Assembly (NCBI GenBank): GCA_949825025.1
Contig: OX463788.1
Location: forward strand, 434,001 to 498,000
Source: Siphlonurus alternatus
Lineage: Eukaryota; Arthropoda; Insecta; Ephemeroptera; Siphlonuridae
Length of the DNA stretch: 64,000 nt
Reading direction: 5' to 3'
The position numbers and the translations under genes are program-made. Under the pieces are notes generated by a model that worked only from the letters and a program-made list of their open reading frames with translations, ran no database searches and was not told the origin of the DNA. Shown here one piece after another: positions 31,501 through 46,560 of this stretch. Positions within the stretch are counted from its first letter, which is position 1. The number at the start of each line of letters is the position of its first letter.

Positions 31501-32399
31501 ATTATCTCTCCTTATTTTTGAATTTGAACTATCCCCCTTTTTAGTTAACATCTGAAAAGTAGCTAAGTTTGATAATTCAGCAGAATTCAACGAATCGAGA
31601 TCGCCACTTTTTGATTAAACTCTGAGGTTGGGTATATTGTTTTTATCATGTACACGCACTTTCAGAATGATTGATATCCTTATTCAATACAAAATTCGAA
31701 TCGGTGTTCATTGTTAGTGGGGCATGTTTTTGCCATTTCCAAATTTCATAACTAATTTTTAAAAAATCGTTGACACTTTTTAAACGTGTTTTCTTATAGA
31801 AGACAATTCAAATTAAGTTGAATTTGAATTATGAGAAAAATTATGTATTATCTCTCCTTTTTTTTTAATTTGAACTATCCCCCATATATTTAACAAGGGA
31901 AAAGTAGTTAAATTTGATAATTCACAAAAATTCAACGAATCAAGATCGCCACTTTTTGATTAAACTCTGAGGTAGGGTATATTGTTTTTATCATGTACAC
32001 GAACTTTCAGAATGATTGAATTCCTAATTCAATACAAAAGTCGAATCGGTGTTAATTGTTAGTGGGGCATGTTTTTGCCACTTTAAAAATTCATAAATAA
32101 TTTTTTTAAAATCGTTGACACTTTTTAAACGTGTTTTCTCATAGTAAACAGTTCAAATTAAGTTGAATTTGAAAAACGAAAAGAATAAGTATTATCTCTC
32201 CTTATTTTTGAATTTGAACTATCCCCCTATTTAGTTAACATCTGAAAAGTAGCTAAGTTTGATAATTCAGCAGAATTCAACGAATCGAGATCGCCACTTT
32301 TTGATTAAACTCTGAGGTAGGGTATATTGTTTTTATCATGTACACGCACTTTCAGAATGATTGATATCCTTATTCAATACAAAATTCGAATCGGTGTTC

Positions 32400-35160
32400 A
32401 TTGTTAGTGGGGCATGTTTTTGCCATTTCAAAATTTCATAACTAATTTTTAAAAAATCGTTGACACTTTTTAAACGTGTTTTCTTATAGAAGACAGTTCA
32501 AATTAAGTTGAATTTGAATAATGAGAAAAAATATGTATTATCTCTCCTTTTTTTTTAATTTGAACTATCCCCCATATATTTAACATGGGAAAAGTAGTTA
32601 AGTTTGATAATTCACCAGAACTCAACGAATCAGTATCGCCACTTTTTGATTGAACTCTGAGGTAGGGTATATTGTTTTAATCATGAACCCGCACTTTCAG
32701 AATGATTGAATTCCTAACTCAATACAAAAGTTGAATCGGTGTTCGTTGTTAGTGGGGCATGTTTTTGCCACTTCAGAAATTCATAACTAATTTTTAAAAA
32801 ATCGTTGACACTTTTTAAACGTGTTTTCTCATAGAAAACAGTTCAAATTAAGTTGAATTTGAAAAACGAAAAAAAACAAGTATTATCTCTCCTTATTTTT
32901 GAATTTGAACTATCCCCCTATTTAGTTAACATCTGAAAAGTAGTTAAGTTTGATAATTCACCAGAATTCAACGAATCGAGATCGCCACTTTTTGATTAAA
33001 CTCTTAGGTAGAGTGTATTGTTCCTATTATGTATACGCACTTTCAGAATGATTGAATTCCTAATTCAATACAAAAAATGAATCGGTGTTCATTGTTAAGG
33101 GGCATGTTTTTGCCACTTCAGAAATTCATAATTAATTTTTAAAAAATCGTTGACTCTTTTTAAACGTGTTTTCTTATAGAAGACAGTTCAAATTAAGTTG
33201 AATTTGAATAATGAGAAAAAATATGTATTATCTCTCCTTTTTTTTGAATTTGAACTATCCCCCATATATTTAACATGGGAAAAGTAGTTAAGTTTGATAA
33301 AATCACAAAAATTCAACGAATCAAGATCGCCACTTTTTGTTTAAACTCTGAGGTAGGGTATATTGTTTTTATCATGTACACGAACTTTCAGAATAATTGA
33401 ATTCCTAATTCAATACAAAAGTCGAATCGGTGTTAATTGTTAGTGGGGCATGTTTTTGCCACTTTAAAAATTCATAAATAATTTTTTTTTAAATCGTTGA
33501 CACTTTTTAAACGTGTTTTCTCATAGTAAACAGTTCAAATTAAGTTGAATTTGAAAAACGAAAAGAATAAGTATTATCTCTCCTTATTTTTGAATTTGAA
33601 CTATCCCCCTATTTAGTTAACATCTGAAAAGTAGCTAAGTTTGTTAATTCAGCAGAATTCAACGAATCGAGATCGCCACTTTTTGATTAAACTCTGAGGT
33701 AGGGTATATTGTTTTTATCATGTACACGCACTTTCAGAATGATTGATATCCTTATTCAATACAAAATTCGAATCGGTGTTCATTGTTAGTGTGGCATGTT
33801 TTTGCCATTTCAAAATTTCATAACTAATTTTTAAAAAATCGTTGACACTTTTTAAACGTGTTTTCTTATAGAAGACAGTTCAAATTAAGTTGAATTTGAA
33901 TAATGAGAAAAAATATGTATTATCTCTCCTTTTTTTTTAATTTGAACTATCCCCCATATATTTAACATGGGAAAAGTAGTTAAGTTTGATAATTCACCAG
34001 AACTCAACGAATCAGTATCGCCACTTTTTGATTGAACTCTGAGGTAGGGTATATTGTTTTAATCATGAACCCGCACTTTCAGAATGATTGAATTCCTAAC
34101 TCAATACAAAAGTTGAATCGGTGTTCGTTGTTAGTGGGGCATGTTTTTGCCACTTCAGAAATTCATAACTAATTTTTAAAAAATCGTTGACACTTTTTAA
34201 ACGTGTTTTCTCATAGAAAACAGTTCAAATTAAGTTGAATTTGAAAAACGAAAAAAAACAAGTATTATCTCTCCTTATTTTTGAATTTGAACAATCCCCC
34301 TATTTAGTTAACATCTGAAAAGTAGTTAAGTTTGATAATTCACCAGAATTCAACGAATCGAGATCGCCACTTTTTGATTAAACTCTTAGGTAGAGTGTAT
34401 TGTTCCTATTATGTATACGCACTTTCAGAATGATTGAATTCCTAATTCAATACAAAAAATGAATCGGTGTTCATTGTTAAGGGGCATGTTTTTGCCACTT
34501 CAGAAATTCATAATTAATTTTTAAAAAATCGTTGACTCTTTTTAAACGTGTTTTCTTATAGAAGACAGTTCAAATTAAGTTGAATTTGAATAATGAGAAA
34601 AAATATGTATTATCTCTCCTTTTTTTTGAATTTGAACTATCCCCCATATATTTAACATGGGAAAAGTAGTTAAGTTTGATAAAATCACAAAAATTCAACG
34701 AATCAAGATCGCCACTTTTTGTTTAAACTCTGAGGTAGGGTATATTGTTTTTATCATGTACACGAACTTTCAGAATAATTGAATTCCTAATTCAATACAA
34801 AAGTCGAATCGGTGTTAATTGTTAGTGGGGCATGTTTTTGCCACTTTAAAAATTCATAAATAATTTTTTTTTAAATCGTTGACACTTTTTAAACGTGTTT
34901 TCTCATAGTAAACAGTTCAAATTAAGTTGAATTTGAAAAACGAAAAGAATAAGTATTATCTCTCCTTATTTTTGAATTTGAACTATCCCCCTATTTAGTT
35001 AACATCTGAAAAGTAGCTAAGTTTGTTAATTCAGCAGAATTCAACGAATCGAGATCGCCACTTTTTGATTAAACTCTGAGGTAGGGTATATTGTTTTTAT
35101 CATGTACACGCACTTTCAGAATGATTGATATCCTTATTCAATACAAAATTCGAATCGGTG
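32400..35160. repeat. 1,382-bp four-monomer tandem duplication in satellite B
   Basis: Two successive blocks share private variants at an offset of 1,382 bp: CTCTTAGGTAGAGTG (near 33001 and 34383), AAAAAATGAATCGG (near 33074 and 34455) and AGTTTGTTAATTCAGC (near 33639 and 35021). A related third copy near 42.0-43.0 kb shares the first two variants but not the last, so it split off earlier. Edges are approximate. Confidence 0.75.
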
Positions 35161-38100
35161 TTCATTGTTAGTGGGGCATGTTTTTGCCATTTCAAAATTT
35201 CATAACTAATTTTTAAAAAATCGTTGACACTTTTTAAACGTGTTTTCTTATAGAAGACAGTTCAAATTAAGTTGAATTTGAATAATGAGAAAAAATATGT
35301 ATTATCTCTCCTTTTTTTTTAATTTGAACTATCCCCCATATATTTAACATGGGAAAAGTAGTTAAGTTTGATAATTCACCAGAACTCAACGAATCAGTAT
35401 CGCCACTTTTTGATTGAACTCTGAGGTAGGGTATATTGTTTTAATCATGAACCCGCACTTTCAGAATGATTGAATTCCTAACTCAATACAAAAATTGAAT
35501 CGGTGTTCGTTGTTAGTGGGGCATGTTTTTGCCACTTCAGAAATTCATAACTAATTTTTAAAAAATCGTTGACACTTTTTAAACGTGTTATCTCATAGAA
35601 AACAGTTCAAATTAAGTTGAATTTGAATATCGAGAAAAAATATGTATAATTTCTCCATATTTTTGAAATTTAACTATCCCCCATATACTTAAAATGGAAA
35701 AAGTAGTTAAGTTTGATAATTCAACAGAATTCAATGAATTGAGATTGCCACTTTTTTATTAAACTCTGAGGTAGGGTATATTGTTCTTATCATGTACACG
35801 CACTTTCAGAATGATTGAATTCCTAATTCAATACAAATGTTGAATCAGTGATCGTTGTTAGTGGGGCATGTTTTTGCCACTTCAGAAATTCATAACTAAT
35901 TTTTAAAAAATCGTTGACACTTTTTAAACGTGTTTTCTCATAGAAAACAGTTCAAATTAAGTTGAATTTGAAAAACGAAAAAAAACAAGTATTATCTCTC
36001 CTTATTTTTGAATTTGAACTATCCCCCTATTTAGTTAACATCTGAAAAGTAGTTAAGTTTGATAATTCACCAGAATTCAACGAATCGAGATCGCCACTTT
36101 TTGATTAAACTCTGAGGTAGAGTGTGTTGTTCCTATTATGTATACGCACTTTCAGAATGATTGAATTCCTAATTCAATACAAAAGTTGAATCGGTGTTCA
36201 TTGTTAAGGGGCATGTTTTTGCCACTTCAGAAATTCATAATTAATTTTTAAAAAATCGTTGACTCTTTTTGAACGTGTTTTCTCATAGAAGATGGTTCAA
36301 ATTAAGTTGAATTTGAATATCGAGAAAAAATATGTATAATCTCTCCTTATTTTTGAATTTGAACTATCCCCCGTATACTTAACATGGGAAAAGTAGTTAA
36401 GTTTGATAATTCAACAGAATGAAATGAATCGAAACCGCCACTTTTTTATTGAACTCTGAGGTAGGGTATATTGTTCTCATCATGTACACGCACTTTCAAA
36501 ATGATTGAATTCCTAATTCAATACAAAAGTTGAATCGGTGTTCGCTGCTAGTATTGCATGTGGTTGCCACTTCAAAAATTCATAACTAATTTTTAAAAAT
36601 CTGTAGGCACTTTACGAACGTGTGACGGTTCAAATTAATTTGAATTTGAATAACGAGAAAAAATATGAATTATCTCTCCTAATTTTGGAACTTGAACTAT
36701 CCCCCATATACTTAACGTGGGAAAAGTAGTTAAGTTTGATAAATCACCAGAACTCAACGAATCAGTATCGCCACTTTTTGATTGAACTCTGAGGTAGGGT
36801 ATATTGTTTTAATCATGAACCCGCACTTTCAGAATGATTGAATTCCTAACTCAATACAAAAATTGAATCGCTGTTCGTTGTTAGTGGGGCATGTTTTTGC
36901 CACTTCAGAAATTCATAATTAATTTTTAAAAAATCGTTGACACTTTTTGAACGTGTTTTCTCATAGAAGATGGTTCAAATTAAGTTGAATTTGAATATCG
37001 AGAAAAAATATGTATAATTTCTCCATATTTTTGAATTTGAACTATCCCCCATATACTTAAAATGGAAAAAGTAGTTAAGTTTGATAATTCAACAGAATTC
37101 AATGAATTGAGATTGCCACTTTTTTATTAAACTCTGAGGTAGGGTATATTGTTTTTATCATGTACACGCACTTTCAGAATGATTGAATTCCTAATTCAAT
37201 AAAAATGTTGAATCGGTGATCGTTGTTAGTGGGGCAGGTTTTTGCCACTTCAGAAATTCATAAATAATTTTTAAAAAATCGTTGACACTTTTTGAAGGTG
37301 TTTTGTCATAGAGGACGGTTCAAACCAAGTTGAATTTGAATATCGAGAAAAATATGTATTAACTCTCCATATTTTTGAATTTGAACTATCCCCCATATAC
37401 TTAACATGGGGAAAGTAGTTAAGTTTGATAATTCACCAGGATTCAACGAATCAAGATCATCACTTTTTGATTAAAGTCTGAGGTAGGGTATATTGTTTTT
37501 ATCATATACACGCACTTTCAGAATGATTGATATCCTAATTCAATACAAAATTCGAATCGGTGTTCATGGTTAGTGGGGCATATTTTTGCCACTTCAAATT
37601 TTCAAAACTAATTTTTAAAAAATCGTTGACACTTTTTGAACGTGTTTTCACATAGAGGAAGGTTCAAATTAAGTTGAATTTGAATAACGAGAAATAATAT
37701 GTATTATCTCTCCTTATTTTTGAATTTGAACTATCCCCCATATACTTAACATGGGAAAAGTAGTTAAGTTTGATAATTCACCAGGATTCAACGAATCAAG
37801 ATCATCACTTTTTGATTAAAGTCTGAGGTAGAGTATATTGTTTTTATCATGTACACGCACTTTCAGAATGATTGATATCCTAATTCAATACAAAATTCGA
37901 ATCGGTGTTCATGGTTAGTGGGGCATGTTTTTGCCACTTCAAAATTTCATAACTAATTTTTAAAAAATCGTTGACACTTTTTAAACGTGTTTTCTTATAG
38001 AAGACAGTTCAAATTAAGTTGAATTTGAATAATGAGAAAAAATATGTATTATCTCTCCTTTTTTTTGAATTTGAACTATCCCCCATATATTTAACATAGG

Positions 38101-41100
38101 AAAAGTAGTTAAGTTTGATAATTCACAAAAAGGCAACGAATCAAGATCGCCACTTTTTGATTAAACTCTGAGGTAGGGTATATTGTTTTTATCATGTACA
38201 CGAACTTTCAGAATGATTGAATTCCTAATTCAATACAAAAGTCGAATCGGTGTTAATTGTTAGTGGGGCATGTTTTTGCCACTTTAAAAATTCATAAATA
38301 ATTTTTTTAAAATCGTTGACACTTTTTAAACGTGTTTTCTCATAGTAAACAGTTCAAATTAAGTTGAATTTGAAAAACGAAAAGAAAAAGTATTATCTCT
38401 CCTTATTTTTGAATTTGAACTATCCCCCTATTTAGTTAACATCTGAAAAGTAGCTAAGTTTGATAATTCACCAGAATTCAACGAATCGAGATCGCCACTT
38501 TTTGATTAAACTCTGAGGTAGAATGTATTGTTCCTATTATGTATACGCACTTTCAGAATGATTGAATTCCTGATTCAATACAAAAGTTGAATCGGTGTTC
38601 ACTGCAAGTATGGCATGTGGTTGCCACTTCAAAAATTCATAACTCATTTTTAAAAAACCGTAGACACTTTTTGAACTTGTGAAGGTTCAAATTAAGTTGA
38701 ATTTGAATAACGAGAAAAAATATGTATTATCTCTCCTAATTTTTGAACTTGAACTATCCACTTAACGTGGGAAAAGTAATTAAGTTTGATAGTTCACCAG
38801 AACTCAATGAATCAGGATCGCCACTTTTTGATTGAACTCTGAGGTAGGGTATATTGTTTTAATCATGAACCCGCACTTTCAGAATGGTTGAATTCCTAAC
38901 TCAATACAAAAATTGAATCGGTGTTCGTTGTTAGTGGGGCATGTTTTTGCCAATTCAGAAATTCATAATTAATTTTTAAAAAATCGTTGACACTTTTTGA
39001 ACGTGTTTTCACATAGAGGATGGTTCAAATTAAGTTGAATTTGAATATCGAGAAAAAATATGTATTATCTCTCCATATTTTTGAATTTGAACTATCCCCC
39101 ATATACATGGGAAAAGTAGTTAAGTTTGATAATTCACCAGAATTCAACGAATCGAGATCACCACTTTTTGATTAAACTCTGAGGTAGTGTGTATTGTTCT
39201 TATCATGTACACGCACTTTCAGAATGATTTAATTCCTAATTCAATACAAATGTTGAATCGGTGTTTGTTGTTAGTGGGGCATGTTTTTGCCACTTCAGAA
39301 ATTCATAAATAATTTTTAAAAAATCGTTGACACTTTTTGAAGGTGTTTTGTCATAGAGGACGGTTCAAACCAAGTTGAATTTGAATATCGAGAAAAATAT
39401 GTATTAACTCTCCATATTTTTGAATTTGAACTATCCCCCATATACTTAACATGGGAAAAGTAGTTAAGTTTGATAATTCACCAGGATTCAACGAATCAAG
39501 ATCATCACTTTTTGATTAAAGTCTGAGGTAGGGTATATTGTTTTTATCATATACACGCACTTTCAGAATGATTGATATCCTAATTCAATACAAAATTCGA
39601 ATCGGTGTTCATGGTTGGTGGGGCATATTTTTGCCACTTCAAATTTTCAAAACTAATTTTTAAAAAATCGTTGACACTTTTTGAACGTGTTTTCACATAG
39701 AGGAAGGTTCAAATTAAGTTTAATTTGAATAACGAGAAATAATATGTATTATCTCTCCTTATTTTTGAATTTGAACTATCCCTTATATACTTAACATGGG
39801 AAAAGTAGTTAAGTTTGATAATTCACCAGGATTCAACGAATCAAGATCATCACTTTTTGATTAAAGTCTGAGGTAGGGTATATTGTTTTTATCATGTACA
39901 CGCACTTTCAGAATGATTGATATCCTAATTCAATACAAAATTCGAATCGGTGTTCATTGTTAGTGGGGCATGTTTTTTTCACTTTAAAAATTCATAACTA
40001 ATTTTTAAAAAATCGTTGACACATTTTAAACGTGTTTTCTCATAGTAAACAGTTCAAATTAAGTTGAATTTGAATAACGAAAAAAATAAGTATTATCTCT
40101 CCTTATTTTTGAATTTGAACAATCCCCCTATTTAGTTAGCATCTGAAAAGTAGCTAAGTTTGATAATTCACCAGAATTCAACGAATCGAGATCGCCACTT
40201 TTTGATTAAACTCTGAGGTAGAGTGTATTGTTCCTATTATGTATACGCACTTTCAAAATGATTGAATTCCTAATTCAATACAAAAGTTGAATCGGTGTTC
40301 ACTGCTAGTATGGCATGTGGTTGCCACTTCAAAAATTCATAACTAATTTTTAAAAAACCGTAGACACTTTGTGAACGTGTGACGGTTCAAATTTAGTTGA
40401 ATTTGAATAACGATAAAAAATGTGTATTATCTCTCCTAATTTTGGAACTTGAACTATCCCCCATATACTTAACGTGGGAAAAGTAATTAAGTTTGATAAT
40501 TCACCAGAACTCAATGAATCAGGATCGCCACTTTTTGATTGAACTCTGAGGTAGGGTATATTGTTTTAATCATGAACCCGCACTTTCAGAATGATTGAAT
40601 TCCTAACTCAATACAAAAGTCGAATCGGTGTTCGTTGTTAGTGGGGCATGTTTTTGCCAATTCAGAAATTCATAATTAATTTTTAAAGAATCGTTGACAC
40701 TTTTTGAACGTGTTTTCACATAGAGGATGGTTCAAATTAAGTTGAATTTGAATATCAAGAAAAAATATGTATTATCTCTCCATATTTTTGAATTTCAACT
40801 ATCCCCCATATACATGGGAAAAGTAGTTAAGTTTGATAATTCACCAGAATTCAACAAATCAAGATCGCCACTTTTTGATTAAACACTGAGGTAGGGTATA
40901 TTGTTTTTATCGTGTACACGAACTTTCAGAATGATTGAATTCCTAATTCAATACAAAAGTCGAATCGGTGTTAATTGTTAGTGGGGCATGTTTTTGCCAC
41001 TTCAATAATTCATAACTAATTTTTAAAAAATCGTTGCCACTTTTTAAACGTGTTTTCTTATGGAGGACAGTTCAAATTAAGTTGAATTTGAATAACGAGA

Positions 41101-44100
41101 AATAATAAGTATTATCTCTCCTTATTTTTGAATTTGAACTATCCCCATATAATTAACATGGGAAAGGTAATTAAGTTTGATAATTCACCAGGATTTAATT
41201 CAACGAATCAAGATCATCACTTTTTGATTAAAGTCTGAGGTAGGGTATATTGTTTTTATCATGTACACGCACTTTCAGAATGATTGATATCCTAATTCAA
41301 TACAAAATTCGAATCGGTGTTCATGGTTAGTGGGGCATGTTTTTGCCACTTCAAAATTCCATAACTAATTTTTAAAAAATCGTTGCCACTTTTTAAACGT
41401 GTTTTCTTATAGAAGACAGTTCAAATTAAGTTGAATTTGAATAATGAGAAAAAATATGTATTTTCTCTCCTTTTATTTGAATTTGAACTATCCCCCATAT
41501 ATTTAACATGGGAAAAGTAGTTAAGTTTGATAATTCACAAAAATTCAACGAATCAAGATCGCCACTTTTTGATTAAACTCTGAGGTAGGGTATATTGTTT
41601 TTATCATGTACACGAACTTTCAGAATGATTGAATTCCTAATTCAATACAAAAGTCGAATCGGTGTTAATAGTTAGTGGGGCATGTTTTTGCCACTTTAAA
41701 AATTCATAACTAATTTTTAAAAAATCGTTGACACTTTTTAAACGTGTTTTCTCATAATAAACAGTTCAAATTAAGTTGAATTTGAAAAACGAAAATAAGT
41801 ATTATCTCTCCTTATTTTTGAATTTGAACTATCCCCCTATTTAGTTAACATCTGAAAAGTAGCTAAGTTTGATGATAATTCACCAGAATTCAAGGAATCG
41901 AGATCGCCACTTTTTGATTGAACTCTGAGGTAGGGTATATTGTTTTAATCATGAACCCGCACTTTCAGAATGATTGAATTCCTAACTCAATACAAAAGTT
42001 GAATCGGTGTTCGTTGTTAGTGGGGCATGTTTTTGCCACTTCAGAAATTCATAACTAATTTTTAAAGAATCGTTGACACTTTTTAAACGTGTTTTCTCAT
42101 AGAAAACAGTTCAAATTAAGTTGAATTTGAAAAACGAAAAAAAACAAGTATTATCTCTCCTTATTTTTGAATTTGAACTATCCCCCTATTTAGTTAACAT
42201 CTGAAAAGTAGTTAAGTTTGATAATTCACCAGAATTCAACGAATCGAGATCGCCACTTTTTGATTAAACTCTTAGGTAGAGTGTATTGTTCCTATTATGT
42301 ATACGCACTTTCAGAATGATTGAATTCCTAATTCAATACAAAAAATGAATCGGTGTTCATTGTTAAGGGGCATGTTTTTGCCACTTCAGAAATTCATAAT
42401 TAATTTTTAAAAAATCGTTGACTCTTTTTAAACGTGTTTTCTTATAGAAGACAGTTCAAATTAAGTTGAATTTGAATAATGAGAAAAAATATGTAATATC
42501 TCTCCTTTTTTTTGAATTTGAACTATCCCCCATATATTTAACATGGGAAAAGTAGTTAAGTTTGATAAAATCACAAAAATTCAACGAATCAAGATCGCCA
42601 CTTTTTGTTTAAACTCTGAGGTAGGGTATATTGTTTTTATCATGTACACGAACTTTCAGAATAATTGAATTCCTAATTCAATACAAAAGTCGAATCGGTG
42701 TTAATTGTTAGTGGGGCATGTTTTTGCCACTTTAAAAATTCATAAATAATTTTTTTTTAAATCGTTGACACTTTTTAAACGTGTTTTCTCATAGTAAACA
42801 GTTCAAATTAAGTTGAATTTGAAAAACGAAAAGAATAAGTATTATCTCTCCTTATTTTTGAATTTGAACTATCCCCCTATTTAGTTAACATCTGAAAAGT
42901 AGCTAAGTTTGATAATTCAGCAGAATTCAACGAATCGAGATCGCCACTTTTTGATTAAACTCTGAGGTAGGGTATATTGTTTTTATCATGTACACGCACT
43001 TTCAGAATGATTGATATCCTTATTCAATACAAAATTCGAATCGGTGTTCATTGTTAGTGGGGCATGTTTTTGCCATTTCAAAATTTCATAACTAATTTTT
43101 AAAAAATCGTTGACACTTTTTAAACGTGTTTTCTTATAGAAGACAGTTCAAATTAAGTTGAATTTGAATAATGAGAAAAAATATGTATTATCTCTCCTTT
43201 TTTTTTAATTTGAACTATCCCCCATATATTTAACATGGGAAAAGTAGTTAAGTTTGATAATTCACCAGAACTCAACGAATCAGTATCGCCACTTTTTGAT
43301 TGAACTCTGAGGTAGGGTATATTGTTTTAATCATGAACCCGCACTTTCAGAATGATTGAATTCCTAACTCAATACAAAAATTGAATCGGTGTTCGTTGTT
43401 AGTGGGGCATGTTTTTGCCACTTCAGAAATTCATAACTAATTTTTAAAAAATCGTTGACACTTTTTAAACGTGTTATCTCATAGAAAACAGTTCAAATTA
43501 AGTTGAATTTGAATATCGAGAAAAAATATGTATAATTTCTCCATATTTTTGAAATTTAACTATCCCCCATATACTTAAAATGGAAAAAGTAGTTAAGTTT
43601 GATAATTCAACAGAATTCAATGAATTGAGATTGCCACTTTTTTATTAAACTCTGAGGTAGGGTATATTGTTCTTATCATGTACACGCACTTTCAGAATGA
43701 TTGAATTCCTAATTCAATACAAATGTTGAATCGGTGATCGTTGTTAGTGGGGCATGTTTTTGCCACTTCAGAAATTCATAACTAATTTTTAAAAAATCGT
43801 TGACACTTTTTAAACGTGTTTTCTCATAGAAAACAGTTCAAATTAAGTTGAATTTGAAAAACGAAAAAAAACAAGTATTATCTCTCCTTATTTTTGAATT
43901 TGAACTATCCCCCTATTTAGTTAACATCTGAAAAGTAGTTAAGTTTGATAATTCACCAGAATTCAACGAATCGAGATCGCCACTTTTTGATTAAACTCTG
44001 AGGTAGAGTGTATTGTTCCTATTATGTATACGCACTTTCAGAATGATTGAATTCCTAATTCAATACAAAAGTTGAATCGGTGTTCGCTGCTAGTATTGCA

Positions 44101-46554
44101 TGTGGTTGCCACTTCAAAAATTCATAACTAATTTTTAAAAATCTGTAGGCACTTTACGAACGTGTGACGGTTCAAATTAATTTGAATTTGAATAACGAGA
44201 AAAAATATGAATTATCTCTCCTAATTTTGGAACTTGAACTATCCCCCATATACTTAACGTGGGAAAAGTAGTTAAGTTTGATAAATCACCAGAACTCAAC
44301 GAATCAGTATCGCCACTTTTTGATTGAACTCTGAGGTAGGGTATATTGTTTTAATCATGAACCCGCACTTTCAGAATGATTGAATTCCTAACTCAATACA
44401 AAAATTGAATCGCTGTTCGTTGTTAGTGGGGCATGTTTTTGCCACTTCAGAAATTCATAATTAATTTTTAAAAAATCGTTGACACTTTTTGAACGTGTTT
44501 TCTCATAGAAGATGGTTCAAATTAAGTTGAATTTGAATATCGAGAAAAAATATGTATAATTTCTCCATATTTTTGAATTTGAACTATCCCCCATATACTT
44601 AAAATGGAAAAAGTAGTTAAGTTTGATAATTCAACAGAATTCAATGAATTGAGATTGCCACTTTTTTATTAAACTCTGAGGTAGGGTATATTGTTTTTAT
44701 CATGTACACGCACTTTCAGAATGATTGAATTCCTAATTCAATACAAATGTTGAATCGGTGATCGTTGTTAGTGGGGCAGGTTTTTGCCACTTCAGAAATT
44801 CATAAATAATTTTTAAAAAATCGTTGACACTTTTTGAAGGTGTTTTGTCATAGAGGACGGTTCAAACCAAGTTGAATTTGAATAACGAGAAATAATATGT
44901 ATTATCTCTCCTTATTTTTGAATTTGAACTATCCCCCATATACTTAACATGGGAAAAGTAGTTAAGTTTGATAATTCACCAGGATTCAACGAATCAAGAT
45001 CATCACTTTTTGATTAAAGTCTGAGGTAGAGTATATTGTTTTTATCATGTACACGCACTTTCAGAATGATTGATATCCTAATTCAATACAAAATTCGAAT
45101 CGGTGTTCATGGTTAGTGGGGCATGTTTTTGCCACTTCAAAATTTCATAACTAATTTTTAAAAAATCGTTGACACTTTTTAAACGTGTTTTCTTATAGAA
45201 GACAGTTCAAATTAAGTTGAATTTGAATAATGAGAAAAAATATGTATTATGTCTCCTTTTTTTTGAATTTGAACTATCCCCCATATATTTAACATGGGAA
45301 AAGTAGTTAAGTTTGATAATTCACAAAAAGGCAACGAATCAAGATCGCCACTTTTTGATTAAACTCTGAGGTAGGGTATATTGTTTTTATCATGTACACG
45401 AACTTTCAGAATGATTGAATTCCTAATTCAATACAAAAGTCGAATCGGTGTTAATTGTTAGTGGGGCATGTTTTTGCCACTTTAAAAATTCATAAATAAT
45501 TTTTTTAAAATCGTTGACACTTTTTAAACGTGTTTTCTCATAGTAAACAGTTCAAATTAAGTTGAATTTGAAAAACGAAAAGAAAAAGTATTATCTCTCC
45601 TTATTTTTGAATTTGAACTATCCCCCTATTTAGTTAACATCTGAAAAGTAGCTAAGTTTGATAATTCACCAGAATTCAACGAATCGAGATCGCCACTTTT
45701 TGATTAAACTCTGAGGTAGAATGTATTGTTCCTATTATGTATACGCACTTTCAGAATGATTGAATTCCTGATTCAATACAAAAGTTGAATCGGTGTTCAC
45801 TGCAAGTATGGCATGTGGTTGCCACTTCAAAAATTCATAACTCATTTTTAAAAAACCGTAGACACTTTTTGAACGTGTGAAGGTTCAAATTAAGTTGAAT
45901 TTGAATAACGAGAAAAAATATGTATTATCTCTCCTAATTTTTGAACTTGAACTATCCACTTAACGTGGGAAAAGTAATTAAGTTTGATAGTTCACCAGAA
46001 CTCAATGAATCAGGATCGCCACTTTTTGATTGAACTCTGAGGTAGGGTATATTGTTTTAATCATGAACCCGCACTTTCAGAATGGTTGAATTCCTAACTC
46101 AATACAAAAATTGAATCGGTGTTCGTTGTTAGTGGGGCATGTTTTTGCCAATTCAGAAATTCATAATTAATTTTTAAAAAATCGTTGACACTTTTTGAAC
46201 GTGTTTTCACATAGAGGATGGTTCAAATTAAGTTGAATTTGAATATCGAGAAAAAATATGTATTATCTCTCCATATTTTTGAATTTGAACTATCCCCCAT
46301 ATACATGGGAAAAGTAGTTAAGTTTGATAATTCACCAGAATTCAACGAATCGAGATCACCACTTTTTGATTAAACTCTGAGGTAGTGTGTATTGTTCTTA
46401 TCATGTACACGCACTTTCAGAATGATTTAATTCCTAATTCAATACAAATGTTGAATCGGTGTTTGTTGTTAGTGGGGCATGTTTTTGCCACTTCAAAAAT
46501 TCATAAATAATTTTTAAAAAATCGTTGACACTTTTTGAAGGTGTTTTGTCATAG

Positions 46555-46560
46555 AGGACG
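46555..46560. repeat. Left target site duplication AGGACG
   Basis: The 6-bp AGGACG directly precedes the left terminal repeat and is repeated at 62024-62029 directly after the right one. The uninterrupted satellite copies at 39357-39362 and 23553-23558 have a single AGGACG in the same context. A 6-bp duplication is the usual Polinton/Maverick integrase signature. Confidence 0.97.

Larger units (their letters stand above)
3504..46560. repeat. Satellite B tandem array, ~344-bp monomer (left part)
   Basis: This is a continuous array with landmark GAATCGG at 3504, 3837, 4177, 4522 and 4867 and on to 46453. Period is 333-345 bp, mean about 344, giving about 125 monomers. Shared blocks are GTTAGTGGGGCATGTTTTTG, a CGTTGACACTTTTT block, CTCTGAGGTAGGGTATATTG and a dyad TTCAAATT-N6-AATTTGAA. 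Several monomer subtypes alternate in fixed order, forming higher-order units, and blocks of several kilobases are duplicated within the array. No gene is present. The array is interrupted by the Polinton at 46561 and continues at 62024. Confidence 0.96.

Noticed and set aside
3504..46560. CRISPR-like or bacterial repeat array
   Set aside because: Repeats are ~344 bp head-to-tail with no spacers; the surrounding splice, TATA and Polinton features are eukaryotic.
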